Assembly (NCBI GenBank): GCA_014872785.1
Contig: WKFJ01000006.1
Coordinates: 1 to 64,000, forward strand
DNA length: 64,000 bases
From: Alteromonadaceae bacterium
Lineage (GTDB): Bacteria; Pseudomonadota; Gammaproteobacteria; Enterobacterales; Alteromonadaceae
Direction of reading: 5' to 3'
Shown here one piece after another: positions 36,870 through 45,912 of the stretch. The notes below the pieces were generated by a model that was not told where the DNA came from, did not search any database, and worked only from the letters and a program-made list of their open reading frames with translations. How positions within the stretch are numbered: position 1 is the first letter of the stretch; each line of letters opens with the position of its first letter. Both the position numbers and the translations under genes were made by a program.

Positions 36870-37616
36870 CTAGCTCATCTTAGCGATTAAACTATCCGGC
36901 GCAATACGCATAATCCTCTGTGCGATTGCCCATGGCCAAGACGGCACATAACTATTCGCCTTTTCTTTGTTAATTGCCTTTACCATGGCTCTACAACCGG
37001 TTTCAGTGTCGACAATAAAAGGCACTTTTTTTACTTTTTCATTGATTTCACTGCGGATAAATCCAGGGTGGATACAGCTTACTTTTAAGGGTGTTTTGCG
37101 AAGGTCTAGACGAATTCCCTCGGAAAGTGATGTAAGCGCTGCCTTTGTTGCATCATAAACAGTCATTGCACGTCTAAAACCTCGTACGGCACTAATAGAT
37201 GAAATCGTGACTAGATGTCCTGAGTTTTGCTCTCGGAAAATCTCAACGGCGGCCTCGCATTGCGCTATTGCGGCAACAAAGTTTGTTTCTGCAGTTTGTT
37301 TGTTCGCGTAAAAGTATCCTGTGCCGATTGATGCGCCTTTGCCCATACCCGCATTCACTATCACACGATCGAGCGTGCCCAGCTCATCTTTGAACTCTCT
37401 AAAAACGCGAAAAACATCGTCGTGTTCGTTTACATCAAGTGATTTAAGGATCACGCTGATATTCGGGTTGAGTTGCAACAGTTCGGTCTTTAACGATTCC
37501 ATTCTATCGACACGACGAGCGCACAGAGCCAAATTACAGCCCTGCTTAGCAAACTCAAGCGCCATGCCGCGTCCCAAACCAGAGCTTGCCCCCGTAATTA
37601 ATATATTTTTTCTCAT
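36870..37616 (-). CDS. SDR family oxidoreductase
   Basis: A 248-residue short-chain dehydrogenase: cofactor motif TGASSGLG, VNAGMG, catalytic Ser in TISSISAVRG and YDATK (Tyr-x3-Lys). The C-terminus WAIAQRIMRIAP is amphipathic, suggesting membrane association. It is the last gene in the minus-strand run that starts with the acyl-CoA dehydrogenase, 49 bases after the histidine phosphatase. Substrate unknown; a lipid or hydroxyacyl compound is plausible from context. Confidence 0.9.
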   Translation of the reverse strand: MRKNILITGASSGLGRGMALEFAKQGCNLALCARRVDRMESLKTELLQLNPNISVILKSLDVNEHDDVFRVFREFKDELGTLDRVIVNAGMGKGASIGTGYFYANKQTAETNFVAAIAQCEAAVEIFREQNSGHLVTISSISAVRGFRRAMTVYDATKAALTSLSEGIRLDLRKTPLKVSCIHPGFIRSEINEKVKKVPFIVDTETGCRAMVKAINKEKANSYVPSWPWAIAQRIMRIAPDSLIAKMS

Positions 37617-37665
37617 AGTTCTCTTGTCTTTATGTTATTGCTTTTTCTCAAGGAAAATACACAAG

Positions 37666-38361
37666 CTATTTGTAGGTTATCATGGCTTGTTTGTCCGGCG
37701 CTTCAAAATGGCTATGTTCATTTAAAGTGGCCAGGAATGTCTTGTTGGGCGTTATCACAACCTTACTAAATCCAGCGTTCACTAGTGTCCAGTTTAGTTT
37801 CAAGATGTTGCGTTGTGGCAATTGCAAAAGCTGTTGCAAGATCACAGAAATTGGCCCACCTGAGGTGAACACCCAGGCGCTTTCTTTTGCACCCAAGGTC
37901 GCCCCTAAATTGGCAAACGCATCACTGACTCGTTGCTGAAATTGCGACCATGACTCTGCATAATCATCATCGTGTTTACCACTTGCCCAGCGTTCGATTG
38001 CCTCTTGATACATCTTAACGAAGGCTTTCTTTGGGTCTGGAAACTCGCGCATGTAGGCTTTCATTGATGCAGGTGTCGCCAACCTTTCGTCCAGCGCCCC
38101 CAACACGGCTTGGTGATCATATTCGTTCCAGCCTTCGACTTTCTCCAGCTCAGGTAAGCTTGCAATACTGTCTTTTGTCGCCCCGTCATAAGTCTGAAAA
38201 TGTCTAAGCATGGTGCCCGCCAAAATGCGCTGGGGTAAACCTTTTTTGAACAGTGCTTCACCGGCGACGATAGCTTGTTCGTGACCAAGCTCGGATAGCG
38301 CATCATAGTCGTCCGCACCAAAACTGGCTTGTCCATGTCTTATCAGATAAATCGTCGCCAT
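37666..38361 (-). CDS. Histidine phosphatase superfamily protein
   Basis: A 231-residue protein with the family signature LIRHGQASFG at the N-terminus and a second-half catalytic His in VFTSGGPISVIL (His apparently replaced by Ser-Gly-Gly). The start is one base from the stop of the phosphotransferase gene, so the two are co-translated. In the acyl-CoA dehydrogenase cluster it may act on phosphorylated acyl intermediates; this is inference. In most histidine phosphatases the second motif contains His ('vsHGg'), so activity deserves testing. Confidence 0.87.
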   Translation of the reverse strand: MATIYLIRHGQASFGADDYDALSELGHEQAIVAGEALFKKGLPQRILAGTMLRHFQTYDGATKDSIASLPELEKVEGWNEYDHQAVLGALDERLATPASMKAYMREFPDPKKAFVKMYQEAIERWASGKHDDDYAESWSQFQQRVSDAFANLGATLGAKESAWVFTSGGPISVILQQLLQLPQRNILKLNWTLVNAGFSKVVITPNKTFLATLNEHSHFEAPDKQAMITYK

Positions 38362-38362
38362 C

Positions 38363-39442
38363 TTATTTGCTCGCCTTTATTGCTTTTTTACAACGCCACA
38401 ATAGATAGTGTACGAATAGCCAAAATTGTTTATAGGCGGGGTTACGGGTTTGTTTGTGGTGATAACGATAATAAATTTGCTGCACAATACCCGCTAAACG
38501 AAACAATCCATATACCTCGTAAAAGGTAAAGTCTTGAGCGTCGATGCCCATTTTTTCGCAGTAGTATTGCACTACTTCTTTTCGTGTCAGCATACCTTTT
38601 AAATGTGTGGGCTGACGGCGTGTCATTTGCGCCATGAAGTCATCACCTTCTTCCACCCAATACGCCAACGTGTTACCTAAATCCATCAATGGGTCGCCAA
38701 GTGTGGCCAATTCCCAGTCCAAAACGCCCAATACATTGGTTACATCATCTTCCGCTAACACGACGTTATCGAAGCGAAAGTCATTGTGAGTGATGCAGAT
38801 CTTTTCGTCCTTGGGAATATTGTCATTTAGCCACTTCATTACGTACTTTCCAGAGGGTACATTCCAAGTTTTGGCCTTCTGGTAGCGATGACTCCAGCCA
38901 TCGATCTGTCGTTGGGTGTAGCCAGCACCTTTACCCAAATGAGATAAACCAGCTGCTTCATGATCCACTTTGTGCAATTCAATCATGCAATCAAGCACAC
39001 GGTGACACATCTTCCTGGTATCTTCCGGCGACAACTGCAACCCTCTTGGTAGGTTCTTACGAGGGATGATGCCAGTAAGTTTTTCCATGACGTAGAAATC
39101 GGTACCCAGCACCGCTTCATCATCGCAAAAGCCAATCATTTCAGGCACATAGCGATAAGCGGGTTTCAAGGCTTGCTGCAAACGAAACTCGCGTCCCATA
39201 TCGTGAGCACCTTTGGCTTTAGTTCCCGCAGGAGCCCGGCGCAAGATTAGTTCACGGTCATCGTAGGTTAAACAATAGGTCCAGTTAGACGCACCACCTG
39301 AGTATTGCGTCACACCTGGCGTTCCCTGTAGTTCAGGAAGAATGCCCTTTAACCACGCGTCGACTTTTGCGATGTCCAGTTCTTCCCCTGGCCTTACGGA
39401 ATTTGCTTTATCCAATACTGAACTGCTTGTTGGATCACTCAC
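38363..39442 (-). CDS. APH-family phosphotransferase, ACAD10/11 kinase-like
   Basis: A 359-residue kinase-fold protein: GGASNWTYCLTY nucleotide loop, catalytic loop CITHNDFRFDNVVL and Mg motif GVLDWELATLGDPLMDLG, characteristic of aminoglycoside-phosphotransferase homologues linked to acyl-CoA dehydrogenases. GTG start with AGGAG upstream. In human ACAD10/ACAD11 and in bacterial levulinate catabolism (LvaA) such kinases phosphorylate the hydroxyl of a 4-hydroxyacyl-CoA, which an ACAD-fold enzyme then converts. The adjacent acyl-CoA dehydrogenase supports that role here. Confidence 0.9.
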   Translation of the reverse strand: MSDPTSSSVLDKANSVRPGEELDIAKVDAWLKGILPELQGTPGVTQYSGGASNWTYCLTYDDRELILRRAPAGTKAKGAHDMGREFRLQQALKPAYRYVPEMIGFCDDEAVLGTDFYVMEKLTGIIPRKNLPRGLQLSPEDTRKMCHRVLDCMIELHKVDHEAAGLSHLGKGAGYTQRQIDGWSHRYQKAKTWNVPSGKYVMKWLNDNIPKDEKICITHNDFRFDNVVLAEDDVTNVLGVLDWELATLGDPLMDLGNTLAYWVEEGDDFMAQMTRRQPTHLKGMLTRKEVVQYYCEKMGIDAQDFTFYEVYGLFRLAGIVQQIYYRYHHKQTRNPAYKQFWLFVHYLLWRCKKAIKASK

Positions 39443-39456
39443 GTAAATATCTCCTG

Positions 39457-40266
39457 TTACTTGCCAGCTTTGCTTCGCATTTTTGCGGTTTGCTTGGCCA
39501 TTAACTTCAAGTAAAAATTAGGTAACCAGCGTTTAATTCTGTAGGCCTTGCGCCCCTCGCTATGGGTAACGATCATAAAATCAGACCGCTGTACACCAGC
39601 AAATGCCATATCGGCTACATCAGCGGCAGACAACTTTCCGCGCTCTAGCAATTTGGTAACAACACCACGCATAGCGGGATTCACACTGCGTACCGATTCG
39701 TCCAAGTTAGTTTTGAAAAAACTCGGACACAATACACTGACACCAATATTGTCATCGATAAGTTCAAGACGCATGGTTTCTGAAAAGCTCACCATTGCCG
39801 CCTTACTCGCGCAGTAGGAGCCCATCATGGGTGCTGCAGTAATGCCAGCTTGGGAGGCCACATTCAAGAAGTAGCCATGCCCCTGTCGTCTGAATACATC
39901 CGCAAAAAATTGGCTTACTCTCACCGCGCCAAGTACGTTAATTTCTAACACCCATTGCCACTGCTCAATATTTTCTTCAACCAAGCTTCCTGCGGAGGCA
40001 ACGCCGGCATTGTTTACCACCAAATCGACGCCACCGAAAGATTGCATGACCGCTTCTTTAACTGCCAGGATGTCTTGTTCGTTGGTGATATCACATCGGC
40101 AAAACATGGCTTTGGCACCCAATGAGGTCAGCTCTTGAATCACTTCTTGAGCACGCACCTCATTCAAATCAGCGATACACACATCAGCACCAGCTTTGGC
40201 CCAGCGCAACGCGATTTCTTTACCAAGCCCAGAGGCACCACCAGTGACTAAGATTCGTTGTTGCAT
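39457..40266 (-). CDS. SDR family oxidoreductase
   Basis: A 269-residue short-chain dehydrogenase: GGASGLG cofactor loop, CRCDITNEQD, NNAGVASAG, Ser in NVASQAGI and YCASK. AGGTTGA precedes the ATG. It lies between the acyl-CoA dehydrogenase (9-base gap) and the APH-type kinase (14-base gap), so it is part of the same operon and probably oxidises or reduces a pathway hydroxyl/keto group. Confidence 0.92.
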   Translation of the reverse strand: MQQRILVTGGASGLGKEIALRWAKAGADVCIADLNEVRAQEVIQELTSLGAKAMFCRCDITNEQDILAVKEAVMQSFGGVDLVVNNAGVASAGSLVEENIEQWQWVLEINVLGAVRVSQFFADVFRRQGHGYFLNVASQAGITAAPMMGSYCASKAAMVSFSETMRLELIDDNIGVSVLCPSFFKTNLDESVRSVNPAMRGVVTKLLERGKLSAADVADMAFAGVQRSDFMIVTHSEGRKAYRIKRWLPNFYLKLMAKQTAKMRSKAGK

Positions 40267-40275
40267 GGTATCAAC

Positions 40276-41496
40276 CTATTTGTATTTACCTAGTTCTAGG
40301 CGAGAAACCATGCCCATGTGTACTTCGTCTGGACCATCTGCCAAACGCAAGCAGCGCGCTTGGGTAGCAAAACCGTAAAGAGGGAAATCACCAGAAACAC
40401 CCGCGCCACCATGCATTTGAATAGCCATGTCAACCACCGTTTGCAACATATTAGGCACAACGACCTTAATTGCCGAAATTTCTGTCATGGCGTGCTTCAC
40501 ACCTACGGTATCAATTTTCCACGCCGCGTTTAAAGTAAGTAATCTCGCTTGGTCAATGAGCATACGAGCTTGGGCGACGCGTTCTAAATTTCCGCCAAGT
40601 CTAATAATAGGCTTACCGAATGCCTCACGCTCGTGACCACGTTTGATCATCAGCTCTAACGAGCGCTCGGCAGCACCAATAGAACGCATGCAGTGGTGAA
40701 TTCGACCTGGACCTAGGCGCCCTTGCGCAATAGCAAAGCCTTTACCAATACCCATGACCAAGTTCTCTTTAGGTACACGCACATCGGTGAAACTCATTTC
40801 GCCATGACCGTAAGGCGCGTCGTAATCGCCACACGCGGTCAGCATGCGTTCGATTTTCAGTCCAGGCGTATCAAGCGGCACAAGCACCATGCTGTGGCGA
40901 CTGTGCTTAGGTGCGTCTGGCTCCGAAAGCCCCATAACAATTGCAATTTTAGCATCAGGGTGACCCAATCCTGTGGTCCACCACTTACGACCATTGATAA
41001 CCACATCGTCTCCATCTTCTACAATGGTTAGTGCCATATTAGTCGCATCTGACGATGCAACGTCTGGCTCGGTCATACCAAACACTGAGCGAATCTCACC
41101 TGCTAACAACGGCGTTAACCATTTTTCTTTTTGTGCGTCTGAGCCAAAGTGATAAAGCACTTCCATGTTGCCAGTGTCGGGCGCATTACAGTTAAAAATT
41201 TCTGGTGCAAATAAGCACTTACCCATTTCTTCCGCCAGCGGTGCGTAATCTAGAGTGCTTAAGCCTTTAGCAAGTTTTGCGTCAGGCAAAAATAAGTTAT
41301 TTAAATCAGCTTCTTTCGCTTTTAATTTCAGCGCCTTAATAGCGTCCGGAACCTGCCACTTCGTCCAATCACCGTGACCGTTGAGTTCGTGGTTTTGTTT
41401 AAAAATCTCGGCTTCAACAGGAAAGATTTCCTGCTCCATAAATGCTTTAACGCGAGTTAGATAATCTTGACAAATTTCACTGTGTTGGAAGTTCAT
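40276..41496 (-). CDS. Acyl-CoA dehydrogenase family protein (ACAD10/11-like)
   Basis: A 406-residue flavoprotein: FGMTEPDVASSDATN (FAD/substrate signature), WWTTGLGHPDAK, FAIAQGRLGPGRIHHCMR and the C-terminal MHGGAGVSGDFPLYGFATQARCLRLADGPDEVH. This pattern is closer to ACAD10/11-type than to FadE. Start set at ATG 41496 with AGGAG. It is first in an operon with an SDR, APH-type kinase, histidine phosphatase and second SDR. A divergent LysR gene starts 130 bases away and probably controls it. Confidence 0.93.
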   Translation of the reverse strand: MNFQHSEICQDYLTRVKAFMEQEIFPVEAEIFKQNHELNGHGDWTKWQVPDAIKALKLKAKEADLNNLFLPDAKLAKGLSTLDYAPLAEEMGKCLFAPEIFNCNAPDTGNMEVLYHFGSDAQKEKWLTPLLAGEIRSVFGMTEPDVASSDATNMALTIVEDGDDVVINGRKWWTTGLGHPDAKIAIVMGLSEPDAPKHSRHSMVLVPLDTPGLKIERMLTACGDYDAPYGHGEMSFTDVRVPKENLVMGIGKGFAIAQGRLGPGRIHHCMRSIGAAERSLELMIKRGHEREAFGKPIIRLGGNLERVAQARMLIDQARLLTLNAAWKIDTVGVKHAMTEISAIKVVVPNMLQTVVDMAIQMHGGAGVSGDFPLYGFATQARCLRLADGPDEVHMGMVSRLELGKYK

Positions 41497-41626
41497 AGTA
41501 GCTCCTGAAATAAGGTGATGAGCAAATACTAGACAAGAAACCAAATTGAATGAAGTGAAATTTATTAGCTCACCACTATGAATACCATTCACATCCATTT
41601 ACACTGTGGTAACAAAAAAGGAGAGA

Positions 41627-42538
41627 ATGGTGGCCAATAAATCCGTTCAACAATTGGATTTAAATTTACTTAAAGTATTCGAGGCTATGTATCGAGAGCA
41701 AAACATGTCACGTGTGGCAGAAGTGCTTTTTATTACTCCTTCAGCTGTAAGCCATGCAATAAAGAGATTGCGCGATGCCCTTCAGGATCCCCTCTTTGAG
41801 CGACAAGGCAATAAAATGAAGCCAACCTCGGCATGTCTTCGAATAGCGCCACAACTTCTGGAAAGCCTGCACGGCGTGCGCTCTTCACTGCAACAGTTTA
41901 CCGAGTTTAACCCGGTTGATTCGGAACAAACTTTTACCATCGCGATTCACGATGCCTTGGAGTCGCTCTACGCGCCTCGGTTATACAAACACCTTGCGGA
42001 AGTATCGGACAAGTTATCCCTCGCCTGCGTTAAACTTGAACGTTCACAAATTCAGCGTCAGTTAGGCTCAGGACAGGCTGATTTGGCAGTAGATGTGGCC
42101 ATGCCGCTGCAAAGACCTATACAACATGCGCGCATCGCTGAAGATTCTTTTGTGGTGCTGTTTCGCAAAAGTGAACAAAGACATCATGAAAATATCACGA
42201 GAGAGGAGTATTTGGGTGCAAAACACCTTACTGTATCCAACCGGCCGTCTGGAAGAGTAGTAGAGGATATCAACTTGCAACAACAGAGCATCAACCGACA
42301 AATCGGCATGCGCTGCCAAAACTACCAAACAGCTAAAGCCTTGCTCAAGATGAGCGAGCTTTTGCTAACCTGCCCTCGCCTGATAGGTGAAACGCTGAAA
42401 GATGAAGACCTGCACATGGCAGATCTTCCTATCGATGTCCCGCAACTAGAACTGCATCTTTATTGGCATGAAAATACTAGCAATGACAGCGCAATTAATT
42501 GGTTAAGACATCAAATTTTCGGTTTGGCCAATGCTTAG
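41627..42538 (+). CDS. LysR-family transcriptional regulator
   Basis: A 303-residue regulator; ATG 41627 follows AAGGAGAG. N-terminal winged HTH (~10-70; LNLLKVFEAMYREQNMSRVA, TPSAVSHAIKRLR, FERQGNKMKPT) and a LysR substrate-binding domain. Divergent from the acyl-CoA dehydrogenase operon, the classical arrangement for LysR control of a catabolic operon. ACCAC/GTGGT half-sites occur in the 130-base gap. Its 3' end overlaps the convergent peroxiredoxin gene by 4 bases. Confidence 0.92.
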   Translation: MVANKSVQQLDLNLLKVFEAMYREQNMSRVAEVLFITPSAVSHAIKRLRDALQDPLFERQGNKMKPTSACLRIAPQLLESLHGVRSSLQQFTEFNPVDSEQTFTIAIHDALESLYAPRLYKHLAEVSDKLSLACVKLERSQIQRQLGSGQADLAVDVAMPLQRPIQHARIAEDSFVVLFRKSEQRHHENITREEYLGAKHLTVSNRPSGRVVEDINLQQQSINRQIGMRCQNYQTAKALLKMSELLLTCPRLIGETLKDEDLHMADLPIDVPQLELHLYWHENTSNDSAINWLRHQIFGLANA

Positions 42539-43266
42539 GAAACAAAATAGTTCTCTAAATCATCACTACCACCGATGTGCTTACCGCCGATAAACACTTG
42601 TGGCACGGTATCTCGGCCAGTCACTGCTTTCAGAGACGTTAACGTAGCGTCTTTGCCTAACGAGATTTCTTCAAACTGCAGTCCTTTTTCAGTTAACAAA
42701 GCCTTAGCTTTGGCACAGTACTGACAACCAGGCTTTGTAAACACAGATACTGGTTCAGGCTTTTTCGCTTCAGCGTTGATGTAATTTAACATAGTGTCGG
42801 CATCAGACACTTCAAACGGGTCACCTGGCACATCGGGCTCGATGAACATTTTTTCAATACCCCCATCTTTAACTAACATGGAATAACGCCAGCTTCGCTT
42901 ACCAAATCCCAAATCCGCTTTTTCAACAAGCATGCCCATACCCGCACTGAAGTCACCGTTGCCATCGGGAATGACTTTGATGTTTTGCGCTTCTTGGTCG
43001 GCTGCCCACGCATTCATAACAAAGGTATCATTCACCGATAAACAGACTATGTCATCCACGCCGTTTTCCTTTAACGTACCGGCCAACTCGTTGTAGCGAG
43101 GTAAGTGAGTCGAAGAACAGGTTGGCGTAAATGCCCCCGGTAAAGCAAATAACACAACAGTTTTGCCTTTAAACAACTCGTCAGTTGATACTTTTTGCCA
43201 TTCATCGTTCTGTCTTAATACAAATTCTACCGATGGAACAGATTGGCCTTCTCTATTTTCTAACAT
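42535..43266 (-). CDS. Peroxiredoxin-glutaredoxin hybrid (Prx5-Grx)
   Basis: A 243-residue fusion: a Prx5-like domain (~1-165) with peroxidatic Cys in PGAFTPTCSSTH, and a glutaredoxin domain (~170-243) with CQYC and the TVPQVFIGG cis-Pro segment. Like the Haemophilus influenzae hybrid, it should reduce hydroperoxides using glutathione directly through its own Grx domain. It is convergent with the LysR gene and divergent from the epimerase-like gene. Its upstream region carries a tandem TATCAATA repeat. Confidence 0.95.
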   Translation of the reverse strand: MLENREGQSVPSVEFVLRQNDEWQKVSTDELFKGKTVVLFALPGAFTPTCSSTHLPRYNELAGTLKENGVDDIVCLSVNDTFVMNAWAADQEAQNIKVIPDGNGDFSAGMGMLVEKADLGFGKRSWRYSMLVKDGGIEKMFIEPDVPGDPFEVSDADTMLNYINAEAKKPEPVSVFTKPGCQYCAKAKALLTEKGLQFEEISLGKDATLTSLKAVTGRDTVPQVFIGGKHIGGSDDLENYFVS

Positions 43267-43361
43267 TAGATATTCCTCATAACTTGCTTAATTAACGTAG
43301 GTAATTTTCGTGTTTTGTTTAATTGAGCTCAGTGTAGCTAACATTTTCAATCGAATATAAT

Positions 43362-43379
43362 TATCAATACCTATCAATA
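43362..43379. promoter_or_regulatory. Tandem TATCAATA repeat upstream of the Prx-Grx gene
   Basis: TATCAATA occurs at 43362-43369 and 43372-43379, spaced by exactly one helical turn (10 bases), in an AT-rich 206-base divergent region. On the gene's strand it reads TATTGATAGGTATTGATA. It could be a peroxide-responsive operator, but it does not match the OxyR spacing well. Confidence 0.35.
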
Positions 43380-43472
43380 TAATCAATTTATTTGAATAAC
43401 AAACTAGGACGCGTCTATTGTGGAAATTGAGTGTTTTATTAAACTTTAACTACACAGAATAAAGGAGCGTGC

Positions 43473-44399
43473 GTGTTAGTTCTGATTTTAGGGTGTGATG
43501 AATTATTGGGGTGTGCGGTAACACAAAAAATGTTAGCCAAGGGCTACACCGTACTAGGGTATTCCCTGCAAACCACCAGCTCTAGTTTTCACAAAAACAA
43601 TCTCGAATTATTGCAAAACGGCCATAATGGACATCATTTCAGTTACCGAGGCTCGGCACTGGAACAAGAATGGGAAGCAGAACGGGAACTGGCAAAAAGC
43701 TTCGAAGTGTTTTTTCTCCCTTGTCAAACGATGGCTGTGCGCCATGCTCAATTACTTTTAGCACAAACACTCAAGCTGCAACACCTTTTAAGTCAATTAG
43801 ACGTGCTACACCTCGTGTGCGCGTCCGGCTACCAGCTCTATTACCCGCACCACCATAGGAATATGCAGGCCAACGAATTAGTTGCTCACCCTCAGTCGTT
43901 ATCTGCCGCGAGGTTGCGCAGCATGGAGCTGCTACTGCATGCAATGTCAGCACAATTTTCAACGCCCTGTACCGTGTTAAGGTTTTTTGAGCTTTACGGC
44001 GATCTCGCTGATGAAAATGCGGTTGTTGCTAAGTTGTGGCGGCAAATCGAAAATGAAGAAGTAATAGATCTCAGCCAATGGCGCAATGACGTTTACGATT
44101 TTGTTTTCATAAACGATGCAGCTGAAGCAAGTGTAAGAACTATCGAGCATCCTGCGGTGAGAAACAGTGAATGGGAATTCGATGAGGAGAGTCTAGATAG
44201 CAGTGAGTTTCCGTGGCGAGTTTATAATGTCGGCACGGGCGTTGGCACATCTTTAGAAGAATTACTCAACAAAATCCAACAAGCTACTGGTAAGCAGTTA
44301 AAAACAAAAGGAAATTGGCAGAAAGACAGATTACGACATGTAGCGGATACAGAAAAATTTACTTATTACATCGGTTACAAACCCACTACTCTGTTGTAG
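43473..44399 (+). CDS. NAD-dependent epimerase-like protein, apparently catalytically degenerate
   Basis: A 308-residue protein starting at GTG 43473 behind AAAGGAG. It aligns along its length with UDP-glucuronate epimerase-type SDRs: SLSAARLRSMELLLHAMS corresponds to the catalytic helix, VLRFFELYG and YDFVFINDAAEA to conserved segments, and VYNVGTG to the C-terminal loop. The catalytic Tyr-x3-Lys of that helix is replaced (Ser and Leu), and the nucleotide-binding GxxGFIG has become GCDELLG. It is therefore either a pseudoenzyme or has a new activity. No polysaccharide gene except hldE (convergent) is adjacent. Confidence 0.8.
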   Translation: MLVLILGCDELLGCAVTQKMLAKGYTVLGYSLQTTSSSFHKNNLELLQNGHNGHHFSYRGSALEQEWEAERELAKSFEVFFLPCQTMAVRHAQLLLAQTLKLQHLLSQLDVLHLVCASGYQLYYPHHHRNMQANELVAHPQSLSAARLRSMELLLHAMSAQFSTPCTVLRFFELYGDLADENAVVAKLWRQIENEEVIDLSQWRNDVYDFVFINDAAEASVRTIEHPAVRNSEWEFDEESLDSSEFPWRVYNVGTGVGTSLEELLNKIQQATGKQLKTKGNWQKDRLRHVADTEKFTYYIGYKPTTLL

Positions 44400-44404
44400 T
44401 GGGT
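44381..44404. terminator. Hairpin at the epimerase/hldE convergent ends
   Basis: ACCCACTAC / GTAGTGGGT, a perfect 9-bp stem with a 6-base loop, overlaps the stop codon of the epimerase-like gene. It is followed within 15 bases by a T-rich stretch, making a weak terminator plausible. Confidence 0.5.
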
Positions 44405-44413
44405 CGCCTAGAT

Positions 44414-45838
44414 TTATTCTTTTCCAGCAATGATTTGGTTAATGATATTAGTCGTAGAAAGACCTTCTTCAAAGTTTAGTACCTGCACAGTTCCACCGTT
44501 GGCAACGACATGTTCCCCTCCCGCGATTTCATCAGGTTTATAATCGCCACCTTTCACCAACACATCAGGCAACACCTCACCAATTAAGCGAGCAGGTGTG
44601 TCCTCTGAAAATAGCACCACCCAATCAACCGAGCCTAATGCGGCTAATACTGACATTCGTCTTTGCACATGGTTAATGGGCCTGCCTTCGCCTTTCAATT
44701 GTCGAACAGACTCATCGGCATTTACCGCAACAATTAATCTATCGCCAAGCGCTGCCGCTGTTTGTAGATAGGAAACATGACCCGCGTGTAAGATGTCGAA
44801 ACACCCATTGGTCATGACAATTTTTTCGCCGCGGTCTTTCGCTAATTGCACAGCAAATTTCAGTTGCTGTTCTGACATGACCCCCAATCCAACGTCAGTT
44901 TCATCCTGAACTGCACTAATAAGCTCTTGAATATTCACAGTAGAGGTACCCAACTTACCTACTACGATACCCGCTGCTGAATTAGCCAACATACAGGCTT
45001 CTTGGTAGTCAAATCCTGCGCCAATTGCACAAGCAAGAGTGGCGACAACTGTGTCACCCGCACCAGTAACATCATAGACTTCCCGCGCTTTGGCAGGTAA
45101 GTGAAACTCTTTTTCGCCACGGCGTATCAGCGTCATACCGTGTTCAGAGCGAGTCACTAACAGTGCGCCGATATCGAATTCACCTAGTAGCATTTGAGCT
45201 TTTTCGACGATTTCAGACTCTGAATGACACTCTCCAACCACTTGCTGGAATTCAGACATATTTGGAGTCAATAACGATGCGCCACGGTATTTACTAAAAT
45301 CGCTTCCTTTGGGATCTACGATAACAGGGACATTGCGTTTTTTAGCTAGGCCTATGAACGCCTGGGGATCACTCAAACAACCTTTCGCATAATCGGATAA
45401 AACCAATACCGAGGCATCACTTAGGCGCTGTTCAACCCTATTATTAAGCTCGCTTTTGTCAACATCAGAAAAACTCTTCTCAAAGTCCAAACGGATTAAT
45501 TGTTGATTGCGACTTAACACGCGCAGCTTAGTAATTGTGTCCATGTTGTCTACAGGCAAAATTTCACAAGTTGCCCCAACGGCCTGTAATACTTTAGCCA
45601 GTGTTTGCGCCGACTCATCATTACCGCCAAGCCCCATCACTTGTACATCTGACTGTAGAGCCGCGATATTCAAGGCGACATTAGCCGCACCGCCTGGGCG
45701 CTCATCCATTCCTTCAATTTTAACAACGGGAACGGGAGCCTCTGGTGAAATTCTGCTGGTAGGTCCCAGCCAATAGCGGTCTAACATGATGTCACCAACG
45801 ACCAAAATATTCGCTGATTCAAAATGAGGAAGCTGCAT
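44414..45838 (-). CDS. hldE: HldE, bifunctional heptose-7-phosphate kinase / heptose-1-phosphate adenylyltransferase
   Basis: A 474-residue full-length enzyme of ADP-L-glycero-D-manno-heptose synthesis for LPS inner core. N-terminal PfkB-type kinase (~1-320): [34 protein letters not shown] and DVTGAGDTV with catalytic Asp. C-terminal nucleotidyltransferase (~345-474): [16 protein letters not shown] with the HxGH-type motif and ENDGRPI-like LKGEGRPIN. Located near glnE as in many gammaproteobacteria, here with a winged-helix and DUF350 gene in between. Confidence 0.97.
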   Translation of the reverse strand: MQLPHFESANILVVGDIMLDRYWLGPTSRISPEAPVPVVKIEGMDERPGGAANVALNIAALQSDVQVMGLGGNDESAQTLAKVLQAVGATCEILPVDNMDTITKLRVLSRNQQLIRLDFEKSFSDVDKSELNNRVEQRLSDASVLVLSDYAKGCLSDPQAFIGLAKKRNVPVIVDPKGSDFSKYRGASLLTPNMSEFQQVVGECHSESEIVEKAQMLLGEFDIGALLVTRSEHGMTLIRRGEKEFHLPAKAREVYDVTGAGDTVVATLACAIGAGFDYQEACMLANSAAGIVVGKLGTSTVNIQELISAVQDETDVGLGVMSEQQLKFAVQLAKDRGEKIVMTNGCFDILHAGHVSYLQTAAALGDRLIVAVNADESVRQLKGEGRPINHVQRRMSVLAALGSVDWVVLFSEDTPARLIGEVLPDVLVKGGDYKPDEIAGGEHVVANGGTVQVLNFEEGLSTTNIINQIIAGKE

Positions 45839-45912
45839 CTAGTATGCCTTTGATATTAATCGAATCGTTAAAACACTAAGTGTAACAGGAAAAAATACTT
45901 GGGTAATCCTGC

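Noticed and set aside
43321..43400. OxyR binding site before the peroxiredoxin hybrid
   Set aside because: The ATAG-type half-sites do not fit the OxyR spacing; reported only as an unexplained tandem repeat.
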